From an uncultured Oscillospiraceae bacterium (GTDB lineage Bacteria > Bacillota > Clostridia > Oscillospirales > Ruminococcaceae): 58,872 nucleotides of DNA. Every line of letters starts with the position of its first letter. Positions within the stretch are counted from its first letter, which is position 1. Position numbers and translations under genes: made by a program. The notes beneath the pieces were generated by a model that saw only the letters and a program-made list of their open reading frames with translations, was not told where the DNA came from and did no database searches. The stretch spans positions 1 through 58,872 of the forward strand of contig UQBC01000015.1 of NCBI GenBank assembly GCA_900539195.1, given 5' to 3'. Of the stretch, positions 1 through 6,780 are shown in pieces.

Positions 1-139
1 TTTCTGCGTATTTTGACTTTTCAAGTCTGCGCAAAAATTCTTCCTGACAAAAGAGTTGTAAACAAAGTTGATAACTTCTTCCACTTGCCTGCGCCTTATT
101 CTTTAATCGAGTAAGTACAGATGCGGCAATATCAGCCAT
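1..139 (-). CDS. AbiEii-type nucleotidyltransferase toxin, N-terminal fragment (runs off window)
   Basis: Reading the minus strand from the ATG at 139 gives an open frame to the window edge, about 46 residues beginning MADIAASVLTRLKNKA. The start overlaps the stop of the upstream AbiEi-like gene by 8 bases, as expected for translationally coupled antitoxin-toxin pairs. The N-terminus (helical, ending around FCQEEFLRRLEKSKYAE) resembles the start of AbiEii/AbiGii nucleotidyltransferase toxins of type IV abortive-infection systems, just before their usual LVLKGG-type segment, which would lie outside the window. The catalytic residues are not visible, so the identification rests on this short N-terminus and on the partner gene. 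Confidence 0.7.
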   Translation of the reverse strand, partial: MADIAASVLTRLKNKAQASGRSYQLCLQLFCQEEFLRRLEKSKYAE

Positions 140-737
140 TGAGCAGCACCTCCATCATTTCGGTAACCTTTTTATATACTCTGAGTTTTTTTGCATAAGC
201 AGAAAGGTTTTGCAAATTCTTCTCCGAATCGCAGGCGTATGCGTTAAGCGCCTTGCTGAACATTTCATTATCAAGTCTTGAACGATACTTGAAACAGTCG
301 CATATTGTTCGCTCTCGGTCATATACGAACAGAGTAACGCCGTTGAAGTTGCCGGTGGTTTTCCCAAGCTCATACAGCTCAGGTTGCATATAATAAGGTT
401 GAATAGCAAGCGAATCAACTTTTAGCTTTGTTCTTGACATTGAACGAGGCACAGCTATTGACCATTTTCGTGGTGCAAAGTCGCTGTAACCATAGTGAAA
501 CAATGCAGATTCGACACAAACTATTCCTTTTGGAATCAGAGTAGCCAGCATTTGTTCTTCTGAAGAAACACCTTGTTCGGCAAGCTGATAGTATCCGTGT
601 CGTACACGATTAAGAAAGCCTGCGTTGCACAGGTTTACGACATCAACAGCTCTGATTCCGGCAGCAACAAAGTCGGCAGATTTTGCAATGCCATTATTGT
701 CTACAACCACTTCTTTTGCTCGCTCTTGAAGATTCAC
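132..737 (-). CDS. AbiEi-family antitoxin / transcriptional regulator
   Basis: A 201-residue protein of the length and composition of type IV toxin-antitoxin AbiEi proteins: an N-terminal winged-helix-like part (residues 1-60, with GIAKSADFVAAGI and NRVRHGYYQL) followed by a C-terminal domain with the typical DRERTICDCFKYRSRLD segment near residue 140. Family members bind inverted repeats in their own promoter and neutralise the AbiEii nucleotidyltransferase without forming a stable complex. The gene overlaps the toxin start by 8 bases. A TTGATT-17-TATAAT promoter lies about 65 bases upstream. Role as phage-defence or plasmid/island stabilisation module is inferred from the family. Confidence 0.85.
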   Translation of the reverse strand: MNLQERAKEVVVDNNGIAKSADFVAAGIRAVDVVNLCNAGFLNRVRHGYYQLAEQGVSSEEQMLATLIPKGIVCVESALFHYGYSDFAPRKWSIAVPRSMSRTKLKVDSLAIQPYYMQPELYELGKTTGNFNGVTLFVYDRERTICDCFKYRSRLDNEMFSKALNAYACDSEKNLQNLSAYAKKLRVYKKVTEMMEVLLNG

Positions 738-800
738 TCATTCACCCTCTTCCTTAAATAAAATTCACGCACAGCGAACACATAATTGTGTGCTGATTTT

Positions 801-829
801 ATTATACCTGAGACAACTAAAAAAATCAA
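801..829 (-). promoter_or_regulatory. Promoter of the AbiE operon with flanking GTGTGC repeats
   Basis: On the minus strand TTGATT (824-829) and TATAAT (801-806) are separated by exactly 17 bases, ahead of the AbiEi start at 737. Related imperfect inverted motifs containing GTGTGC lie on both sides (about 773-793 and 841-863), where an AbiEi-type autorepressor could bind. The operator role is inferred from the family. Confidence 0.6.
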
Positions 830-880
830 TTAAAATTTAAGCACATTTTTTGAAATGTGTGCGTAAAATTAAAATACATC

Positions 881-909
881 TTGCAAAACAAAAAGAAATC
901 AAGTATAAT
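881..909 (+). promoter_or_regulatory. Promoter of an intergenic RNA
   Basis: TTGCAA (881-886), 17-base spacer, TATAAT (904-909) on the plus strand. No protein-coding frame of any size follows; instead a structured stretch runs to an intrinsic terminator at 1131-1166, which suggests a stand-alone RNA gene. Confidence 0.6.
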
Positions 910-915
910 ATGAAT

Positions 916-1165
916 TGTAAAACCAATCCGGTTGCGATTATTCTTTTCTTGCAACCATCGGTTTTATCGCACCTGATAAGAAAATGATAAATTCTCGTCA
1001 TACAGGTATGATAATATGGATTATCAAAATACTGCGAAGACTACACGATACATTTTATAAACAAAATGTGTTAAGTTTAGCTTTTCGGCAACGAGTGGGA
1101 GTAATACGAACTGATATAATCCAATACAAAGAGCTACCATCATTCATATGATGATAGCTCTTTTT
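916..1165 (+). ncRNA. Candidate structured small RNA of about 250 nt, family unknown
   Basis: The interval lies between a consensus promoter and a rho-independent terminator and has no convincing ORF. Visible helices: AAAACC (919-924) pairs with GGTTTT (960-965) around GGTTGC (930-935) with GCAACC (951-956); ACCTG (971-975) pairs with CAGGT (1003-1007) around ATGA/TCAT; GGATTAT (1018-1024) can pair at long range with ATAATCC (1116-1122); CATTTT (1051-1056) pairs with AAAATG (1063-1068). I do not see tmRNA, RNase P or SRP RNA signatures. A divergent 6S RNA or an RNA linked to the neighbouring AbiE module are possible, but neither is shown. Confidence 0.5.
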
Positions 1166-1166
1166 C
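1131..1166 (+). terminator. Intrinsic terminator
   Basis: GAGCTA-C-CATCAT (1131-1143) pairs with ATGATG-A-TAGCTC (1148-1160), with one internal mismatch and a four-base loop, followed by TTTTT on the plus strand. It ends the candidate RNA and, less well, the convergent minus-strand operon. Confidence 0.8.
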
Positions 1167-1183
1167 TATAGCCTATATCGCCT

Positions 1184-1558
1184 TTACATCTTCGCAAAAT
1201 AGTGCCCGATATTTTCATGACCGCCCGACAATTCGACAAAGGCTGTTTTTGTGTACCAATCGGGTATATCACATCTGAAGCTTAACATAGTAAAGCCCTT
1301 CACTACATACTCGTTATTGTTATCATCTATGACGGTATCACCGACGCTGAGTTTTATATTGATATCAAGCAGAGCAATCAGTTTTTCTTTTCTTATTGTC
1401 AATAAAAATATCTGAATTGCCCTGTAATATGTTTTGTTCTCAATACTGACCACAGCATTTTTGTCTTTGCTATATTTATCAAACAACACGGATATATCTT
1501 CATCTGTGTTCCGTGAATATGGAGAATAAATCATTTTGAAATCTAATTTCCTGCTCAT
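1184..1558 (-). CDS. Hypothetical protein, 124 aa
   Basis: Not recognised. The frame is open from 1612, but the start at 1558 (MSRKLDFKMI) is chosen because GGAG sits 10 bases upstream, while the ATG at 1600 has no ribosome binding site. The protein is soluble and probably alpha/beta: a helix-rich first half (RAIQIFLLTIRKEK) and a beta-rich C-terminus with KLSVGDTVIDDNNNEYVVKG, ending GGHENIGHYFAKM. It is the last gene of a three-gene minus-strand operon whose members overlap or nearly abut, so the three are probably made together. No signal peptide or membrane segment. Confidence 0.7.
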   Translation of the reverse strand: MSRKLDFKMIYSPYSRNTDEDISVLFDKYSKDKNAVVSIENKTYYRAIQIFLLTIRKEKLIALLDINIKLSVGDTVIDDNNNEYVVKGFTMLSFRCDIPDWYTKTAFVELSGGHENIGHYFAKM

Positions 1559-1589
1559 ATCTTTGTTTCTCCGAAAGCGATTTGTTTTA

Positions 1590-1880
1590 TTATTTGCCAT
1601 ACAGAACGGCATTAAGTTCCGGCTTTTTATAAACTCTGTATGTCAGGTTAAGATTGAAATATGCCAGATAATTCGGACCATCAAGCGTCATCGACGTTTT
1701 TTGAAAATACGGAGCGTATTCTGTTACTATTGCTTTCAGGCAATCATTATTCAGTGTATTAACTCTTTCCGGGTGCAAAATTAATGTTAGCAACAGCTTT
1801 GACGGAGTGAATCCTGCAATATTTTCAATTTCGGCAATAATCTGCTGTTCTTTTTCTTTAAGATTTTGTTTTTTACTCAT
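1590..1880 (-). CDS. Hypothetical protein, 96 aa
   Basis: Not recognised. A small soluble protein starting with a charged helix (MSKKQNLKEKEQQIIAEIE) followed by FTPSKLLLTLILHPERVN and a C-terminal segment LAYFNLNLTYRVYKKPE. The start overlaps the stop of the upstream gene (ATGA at 1877-1880), a sign of translational coupling, with GAGG about 10 bases upstream. It lies in the middle of the three-gene operon. Confidence 0.7.
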   Translation of the reverse strand: MSKKQNLKEKEQQIIAEIENIAGFTPSKLLLTLILHPERVNTLNNDCLKAIVTEYAPYFQKTSMTLDGPNYLAYFNLNLTYRVYKKPELNAVLYGK

Positions 1881-2188
1881 AACGCTATGCCTCGAATATT
1901 TTTCCCGTTCAATTCATCGCACAAGTTCTTCAACGTTTCAAACGCAATGTTTATATCGATTTCATCAGGAACAACAACAGTGATACCGAAACAATCATCC
2001 CACTGAAAAGTGAGGTTCAGCTTATCATTCTCAATTTTATAATCCGGTAACTCGGATACCTGATAAATCCTGCCGTTTACCATATCACGATACGCTTTTA
2101 CAAGCTTTACAAAATCATCGGGCTCATTGTAATCATCCGAAAAAACAAATATCCACCGCTCCTTATCAGGCTTACTTGCCTTGTACAT
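1877..2188 (-). CDS. Hypothetical protein, 103 aa
   Basis: Not recognised. The start at 2188 (MYKASKPDKERWIFVF) is preferred over a TTG at 2206 because a GAGAG ribosome binding site lies about 9 bases before it. The protein is acidic and soluble, with IFVFSDDYNEPDDFVKLVKAY at the start and a central FQWDDCFGITVVVPDE. It leads a three-gene operon. Small, acidic, operon-linked proteins of this sort next to a toxin-antitoxin locus can be immunity or antitoxin components, but nothing in the sequence proves it. Confidence 0.7.
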   Translation of the reverse strand: MYKASKPDKERWIFVFSDDYNEPDDFVKLVKAYRDMVNGRIYQVSELPDYKIENDKLNLTFQWDDCFGITVVVPDEIDINIAFETLKNLCDELNGKNIRGIAL

Positions 2189-2225
2189 TTCGTTTCTCTC
2201 TTTCAAAAAGATATATTATAATTTT

Positions 2226-2254
2226 ATGATAGTACTTCTTCGTTCACTTGTCAA
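2226..2254 (-). promoter_or_regulatory. Promoter of the three-gene minus-strand operon
   Basis: TTGACA (2249-2254), 17-base spacer, TATCAT (2226-2231) on the minus strand, about 38 bases ahead of the ATG at 2188. It is back to back with the plus-strand promoter at 2266-2294. Confidence 0.6.
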
Positions 2255-2265
2255 GTATCTTCCCA

Positions 2266-2294
2266 TTGACACCCACCCTCTTTTCCACTATAAT
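2266..2294 (+). promoter_or_regulatory. Promoter of the DUF389 gene
   Basis: TTGACA (2266-2271), 17-base spacer, TATAAT (2289-2294), a perfect consensus promoter 45 bases before the ATG at 2340. AAAGAGGAACCCTCCAA just before the start contains the ribosome binding site. Confidence 0.8.
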
Positions 2295-2339
2295 TAAAAG
2301 AGTATTATAATATAAACCCTGAAAAGAGGAACCCTCCAA

Positions 2340-3743
2340 ATGAAAACCGGACTGTCATCAGACATAGACATAAACGAAATAAAAAGCGAGATAACAAAGA
2401 CCGTATCACACGGGCGTGCGTACAACTTCTTCCGCAAGCTGTTCGGTATCCGTGACGATATGATGGACAACGCCGAGATACAGCAGATGATGGAGGACAA
2501 CACCGTTATCAGCGGCTCGAATATGTGGATACTGATAATGGCGATATTCATTGCGTCTATCGGTCTTAATGTAAACTCCACCGCCGTTATTATCGGTGCA
2601 ATGCTTATCTCTCCGCTGATGAGCGGTATTCTCACGATGGGCTACTCGCTTGCAACCTTTGACCTGACTTTGCTTCGGAAAGCATTTACACGTTTCGGCA
2701 TACAGGTTATAATCAGTCTGATTGCGTCAACCTTGTATTTTGCAATTTCTCCGCTGACAGTTGCCACAAGTGAGATGATAGCAAGGACAAGCCCGACACT
2801 GTGGGACGTGCTTATCGCATTATTCGGCGGTATCGCAGGCGGAATAGGCAATACCAGAAAGAAAAAGAGCAACGTAATTCCCGGTGTGGCTATAGCAACC
2901 GCTCTTATGCCGCCGCTTTGCACCACCGGCTACGGACTGGCTACAGGACAGCTGAGGTTCATAGCAGGCGCATTTTATCTTTTCGTCATAAATACATTGT
3001 TCATTATGCTTTCGGCGGCATTTATCACAAAGCTTATGCGTATTCCCACTCACAAAATAAACGACACAAAAAAAGAACGCAGAATACACAGATTTGTGAT
3101 ACTTATAACAATTCTCACAATAGTTCCAAGCGTACTCATCGGCGCATATAAAGTCTATGAAACGGTTATGAAACAGAATCTTTCGAGCTACCTTGATGAT
3201 TCGTTCACGTTCAACGATACAAAAGTAGTGCAAAGCCAGATAGATGTAATGAACCGTGAAGTATCGCTCTCGCTTGTCGGTACTCAGCTTTCCGACGATG
3301 TGATATCAGTACTTGAAAAAGACCTCAGTAATTACGGACTGGAAAACTACAAGCTTAATATCACGCAGAACAAGACAGTTACCGCCGACAATTCCGATCA
3401 GATAACCATAGCACTTCAGGAGCAGACTATCGAATCGCTTCAGAAACAGCTTGACGAGCAGGAAAAGGACTTAAAAGAACAGCAGAAGAAGCTTGACGAA
3501 ATGAAATCTACTGCCGCTTCGCAGCCCGATATGAAAAAGCTTTCCGAAAAAGCCGCCGCAATATTTACGGAAATTTCAGATATCAGTTGCGGCATAATGA
3601 CCGATTCTGACGGCGAGTATATTCTTCTTTGCGGCACGGCAAAAAAAGCTCTTTCGGCAGACAAGCAACAGACTGTTAAAAACTGGCTTGTTACCGAAAC
3701 AGGAGTTTCAAAAGCCAAAATAAACATCACTGTCAGACAATAA
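2340..3743 (+). CDS. DUF389 (TIGR00341) multi-pass membrane protein
   Basis: A 467-residue protein. After a short cytoplasmic N-terminus, residues about 62-240 carry the DUF389 core: hydrophobic segments with IASIGLNVNSTAVIIGAMLISPLM near 71-94, and the later GGIAGGIGNTR and IATALMPPLCTTGYGLA motifs that are hallmarks of the family. A further membrane helix (FVILITILTIVPSVLIGAYK) follows, then a periplasm/outside-facing C-terminal half with a coiled coil (about 350-395, rich in Q, K, E). The family is widespread and of unknown function; a transport or cell-envelope role is only a guess. The gene is monocistronic with its own consensus promoter and a strong terminator. Confidence 0.9.
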   Translation: MKTGLSSDIDINEIKSEITKTVSHGRAYNFFRKLFGIRDDMMDNAEIQQMMEDNTVISGSNMWILIMAIFIASIGLNVNSTAVIIGAMLISPLMSGILTMGYSLATFDLTLLRKAFTRFGIQVIISLIASTLYFAISPLTVATSEMIARTSPTLWDVLIALFGGIAGGIGNTRKKKSNVIPGVAIATALMPPLCTTGYGLATGQLRFIAGAFYLFVINTLFIMLSAAFITKLMRIPTHKINDTKKERRIHRFVILITILTIVPSVLIGAYKVYETVMKQNLSSYLDDSFTFNDTKVVQSQIDVMNREVSLSLVGTQLSDDVISVLEKDLSNYGLENYKLNITQNKTVTADNSDQITIALQEQTIESLQKQLDEQEKDLKEQQKKLDEMKSTAASQPDMKKLSEKAAAIFTEISDISCGIMTDSDGEYILLCGTAKKALSADKQQTVKNWLVTETGVSKAKINITVRQ

Positions 3744-3750
3744 CATATAA

Positions 3751-3800
3751 AATACAATAGCCGGCTGTTCTTCTTACAGACAGTCGGCTATTGTATTTTT
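3751..3800 (+). terminator. Intrinsic terminator of the DUF389 gene
   Basis: An 18-bp stem (3751-3768 with 3780-3797, one G-U pair, core ATAGCCGGCTGT) followed by a run of T. It begins 8 bases after the stop codon. Confidence 0.9.
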
Positions 3801-4038
3801 TATCATTTTGTGATATACTAAAATAAATAATTATATGTATTTGAGCCGACTTTAGAGCCTGAAATCCTTTGCACCGGAATTACGGGCTCTTTACTTGATA
3901 TGAACAAGGTCTGCCCGATCATTTTTTCTTATAGCTGTAACTTAATATTTTTCTCGGTCAACAATTACAGAATTTTCCGTCGGAACCGGAAAATTCGCAA
4001 GATGTTGCGAATTTTATCTATGAATTTGCTAAAACCAG
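3801..4038. other. Intergenic region with overlapping alternative hairpins
   Basis: No gene seen. At 3970-4015 three arms compete: GAATTTTCCG (3970-3979) pairs with CGGAAAATTC (3987-3996), and AAAATTCGCAA (3990-4000) pairs with TTGCGAATTTT (4005-4015). The middle arm is shared, so the two hairpins exclude each other. The region lies upstream of the -35 box of the XRE operon, so it would act as a protein-binding site at DNA level or belong to a longer transcript; which one is not clear. Confidence 0.45.
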
Positions 4039-4067
4039 TTGACTTTTTGAATCGTGCAGTGTATAAT
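4039..4067 (+). promoter_or_regulatory. Promoter of the XRE / zinc-ribbon / SPFH operon
   Basis: TTGACT (4039-4044), 17-base spacer, TATAAT (4062-4067), 38 bases before the ATG of the small regulator gene. Confidence 0.8.
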
Positions 4068-4081
4068 ACTAAGTGATCAGG

Positions 4082-4099
4082 CATACCTTTAAAGGTATG
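4082..4099 (+). promoter_or_regulatory. Perfect 18-bp palindrome, likely operator of the XRE regulator
   Basis: CATACCTTTAAAGGTATG is a perfect palindrome placed just after the predicted start of transcription, with the ribosome binding site AAAGG inside its right half. This position fits an autoregulatory operator for the helix-turn-helix protein encoded 6 bases further on, or a hairpin that hides the ribosome binding site. Both readings are inference. Confidence 0.6.
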
Positions 4100-4104
4100 T
4101 TTTC

Positions 4105-4326
4105 ATGAAAATCAGCTATAAGAAATTATGGATCAGACTAATTGAAAAGGATATATCCCCGGCAACACTCAGAAAAGATCTCAATATAGCAACAGGTACA
4201 ATGACAAAACTCCGTAAGAATGAGGAGGTGGCTTTGTCGGTACTGCTCCGTATCTGCGAGTATCTTGACTGTAATATCGGAGATATATGTGACGCAGTTC
4301 CCGATACCGACAGGTATACGGACTGA
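4105..4326 (+). CDS. Small XRE/Cro-type helix-turn-helix regulator
   Basis: A 73-residue protein consisting of little more than one helix-turn-helix domain: KKLWIRLIEKDISPATLRKDLNIATGTMTKLRKNEEVALSVLLRICEYLDCNIGDICD follows the five-helix XRE pattern with the recognition helix around residues 26-38. It resembles the short Clostridial XRE proteins that end in LDCNIGDICD-like motifs. As first gene behind the promoter at 4039-4067 with a palindrome at its start, it probably controls its own operon. Autorepression is inferred from position only. Confidence 0.85.
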   Translation: MKISYKKLWIRLIEKDISPATLRKDLNIATGTMTKLRKNEEVALSVLLRICEYLDCNIGDICDAVPDTDRYTD

Positions 4327-4349
4327 TTTGTCTTACCCATAATTTAAAA

Positions 4350-4383
4350 ACGGCTTTAGTTCCGATAAAGCCGTGAACTAAAG
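4350..4383 (+). promoter_or_regulatory. Two mutually exclusive hairpins before the zinc-ribbon gene
   Basis: ACGGCTTTA (4350-4358) pairs with TAAAGCCGT (4366-4374). CTTTAGTTC (4354-4362) pairs with GAACTAAAG (4375-4383). The two share bases 4354-4358, so only one can form. The second would lie directly against the ribosome binding site AGGGAG (4382-4387). Neither is followed by a T run. This could set the level of translation or processing of the next gene. Confidence 0.5.
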
Positions 4384-4394
4384 GGAGAAAAAAT

Positions 4395-5312
4395 ATGGCA
4401 ATATGCAGTAAATGCGGCTCGCAGTTACCGGACGGTGCAAAATTTTGTCTGAACTGCGGTGCACAAAGCTCCGGCTCTCCGGAAAACTCACAATCATATC
4501 AGGCAGGCAACTCAAAACGTGAAACTGTTTTTGAAGGCGAAATACATAAATGTCCGTCATGCGGAGAGGTGCTGGGCGCTTTTGTTACCACTTGTCCGTC
4601 ATGCGGCTATGAAATAAGAGGCGGAAAATCATCGGCATCCTTACATGAATTCTCTATGTCACTCGCAAACGCAGCATCAGACGAACAGCGCACATCGCTT
4701 ATCAGAAATTTTCCCGTTCCGAATACAAAGGAAGATATATTTGAATTTCTCATTCTCGCATCCTCAAACATAACAGGCAATACAGAACAGAATATATGTG
4801 ATGCATGGGCGGTAAAGTTCAGACAGGTCGAGCAAAAAGCTAAGCTCGCTCTTACTGCCGACGCAGACAAGGCAAAATTCAATGAACTGTATGAGCAGGC
4901 AAAGAAAAAGCTCACCCGTGACAAATATGTTAAAACAGCTAAAAAAGCAGGAAGTTTTCTTGTAAAGATAAGTAGTTCTCTTCCTCAGGTAATCATTACT
5001 CTTGCATGGTCGATAAGTATTGCTGTTCTTGTAATAATCTGCTGTCAGAACGTTGACAGTTCAGGATTCAGCCCGTTACAGTTAGTTACTATGCTTGACC
5101 TCATTCTCGGTGCGATTATTATTCCTCCGATGACACGATGCGATTCGGCTATGCCTAAATTCATAGCAACTATCGGCTTGCTCGTCTGCTTCGGACTATT
5201 GATTCCGAGATGTGCCGACAAAGACAGCGTCGGATATATTTTGATATTGGTCGTTGCAGTTATAAGTGCAATCATTATGCTTACACGAATGTTCAAGACA
5301 AAAAAGAAGTAA
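4395..5312 (+). CDS. Double zinc-ribbon membrane protein, 305 aa
   Basis: The N-terminus holds two zinc ribbons: CSKCGSQLPDGAKFCLNCG (Cys 4, 7, 18, 21) and CPSCGEVLGAFVTTCPSCG (near residues 54-72). A helical, soluble middle part (about 80-185) follows, then three to four membrane helices in the C-terminal 120 residues (PQVIITLAWSISIAVLVIIC, LVTMLDLILGAIIIPPM, FIATIGLLVCFGLLIP, YILILVVAVISAIIML). Function is unknown. Such zinc-ribbon proteins commonly sit beside SPFH proteins in Clostridia, as here, where the SPFH gene starts 33 bases downstream with AAGGAG before it. The pair may act together at the membrane. Confidence 0.8.
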   Translation: MAICSKCGSQLPDGAKFCLNCGAQSSGSPENSQSYQAGNSKRETVFEGEIHKCPSCGEVLGAFVTTCPSCGYEIRGGKSSASLHEFSMSLANAASDEQRTSLIRNFPVPNTKEDIFEFLILASSNITGNTEQNICDAWAVKFRQVEQKAKLALTADADKAKFNELYEQAKKKLTRDKYVKTAKKAGSFLVKISSSLPQVIITLAWSISIAVLVIICCQNVDSSGFSPLQLVTMLDLILGAIIIPPMTRCDSAMPKFIATIGLLVCFGLLIPRCADKDSVGYILILVVAVISAIIMLTRMFKTKKK

Positions 5313-5345
5313 TACATTTTTTACGTTCTGTCAAGGAGAAATATT

Positions 5346-6761
5346 ATGGGATTATTCGGTAAACCAAAAGCAGGCGGATTTATGGATGAGATACGTTGTG
5401 ACGAACAATCGTATCTTATATGGAAGTGGCGTCCGGCAGGCGCGGAGATTAACAATAACAGCCGTGAAAATGCAATACGCTGGGGCTCATCACTTCGTGT
5501 AAAGGACGGCGAGGTAGCTGTATTTGTTTACAAGCGTCCCGACGGCATTATGGAGGACTTTATTGAAGGTCCTTGCGACAGAAAGCTTGACACAGGCAAT
5601 CTGCCCGTACTTGCGAGCATAGTAGGACTTGCTTACGCAGGCGGTACACCGTTCCAGGCTGAAGTTTACTTTATCAATACGGCGAACATTATTCAGACAA
5701 AGTTCGGAATACCGTATTTTGACGTTTACGACCCGAGATTTATGGATTTCGGCGTGCCGGTTGCCGTAAGAGGAACAGTCAGCTTCAGGATAACAAACTA
5801 TCGTGAATTCGTTAAGCTTCATCGCCTTACACAGTTCTCAACGGACGACTTCAACAAGCAGATAAAAGACGCTATCTGCCGTTATATAAAAGATGCGGTG
5901 ACCGCCGCTCCTGCGGAGAACAACATCCCTGTTATACAGATTGAAAGCAAGATTGCTCTTATCAACGACAAAATAGAATACGACATAGGAGAAAGGCTCC
6001 GTGAAAATTTCGGAGTTACCGTATCCGGTGTTGATATTAATTCCATAGAAATAGATAAAACAAGCGACGGCTACGAACAGCTTATGGCGGTAACTCGCAA
6101 GGTAACAAGCGATACAATTCAGGCTCAGACCGCCGCAAACATCAAGAATATTCACGACAAACAGCGTATAGAAGCCGAAAACTACGAGCAGTCGCTCCGT
6201 GTTCAGCGTGAGGAAGGACAGTATGCAATGCACAAGCAGACGCAGAGCGCAAACCTCGGAGCATTCCAGTCCGAATTGCAGGCTAATGTCGGCATAGCAG
6301 GCGCAGAGGCACTCGGTCAGATGGGTGCAAACGGTGCAGGCAGTGTAGATCTCGGCGGACAGGGCGGCGCAGGCTTCAACCCTGCCGCTATGATGGCGGC
6401 TATGGCTGTTGGCGGTGTTGTCGGTCAGAATATGGCAGGCGCTATGAACAACGCCATGAGCGGCATAAACGGAACAAATAATGCCGGTATGACAAATAGC
6501 GGCGCGGTAAACCCCACTGCTCAGCCGACACCCGGCACTCCCCCACCGATACCTTCGGTTACTTATCATATAGCCGTAAACGGTCAGACAACAGGACCTT
6601 ATGATATGAACACTATGGCTCAGCTTGCCGCAAACGGTCAGCTCACAGCCGAAACGCTTGTATGGAAAAACGGTATGGCTTCCTGGGCAAGAGCAGACTC
6701 GGTTGCAGAGCTTGCCGCTCTTGTAAACAGACCTGTTCCGCCGCCGATACCGACTGTATAA
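5346..6761 (+). CDS. SPFH-domain protein with C-terminal GYF_2 domain (YdjI-like)
   Basis: A 471-residue protein. Residues about 1-260 match the SPFH family of YdjI type: MGLFGKPKAGGFMDEIRC, RVKDGEVAVFVYKRPDG, VAVRGTVSFRITNYREF and NFGVTVSGVDINSIEID. A long helix rich in Q and E follows, then a Gly/Ala/Met-rich flexible stretch (about 320-390). A C-terminal GYF_2 domain follows a PTPGTPPPIPSVTY linker and contains TTGPYDMNTMAQL and LVWKNGMASWARADS; it normally docks on proline-rich peptides. The protein itself ends in a PPPIPT tail that such a domain could bind. In Bacillus, YdjI recruits PspA to stressed membranes; a comparable scaffold role is inferred, since no pspA gene is present here. 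Confidence 0.9.
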   Translation: MGLFGKPKAGGFMDEIRCDEQSYLIWKWRPAGAEINNNSRENAIRWGSSLRVKDGEVAVFVYKRPDGIMEDFIEGPCDRKLDTGNLPVLASIVGLAYAGGTPFQAEVYFINTANIIQTKFGIPYFDVYDPRFMDFGVPVAVRGTVSFRITNYREFVKLHRLTQFSTDDFNKQIKDAICRYIKDAVTAAPAENNIPVIQIESKIALINDKIEYDIGERLRENFGVTVSGVDINSIEIDKTSDGYEQLMAVTRKVTSDTIQAQTAANIKNIHDKQRIEAENYEQSLRVQREEGQYAMHKQTQSANLGAFQSELQANVGIAGAEALGQMGANGAGSVDLGGQGGAGFNPAAMMAAMAVGGVVGQNMAGAMNNAMSGINGTNNAGMTNSGAVNPTAQPTPGTPPPIPSVTYHIAVNGQTTGPYDMNTMAQLAANGQLTAETLVWKNGMASWARADSVAELAALVNRPVPPPIPTV

Positions 6762-6780
6762 AATAAGGAAAACTATATCA

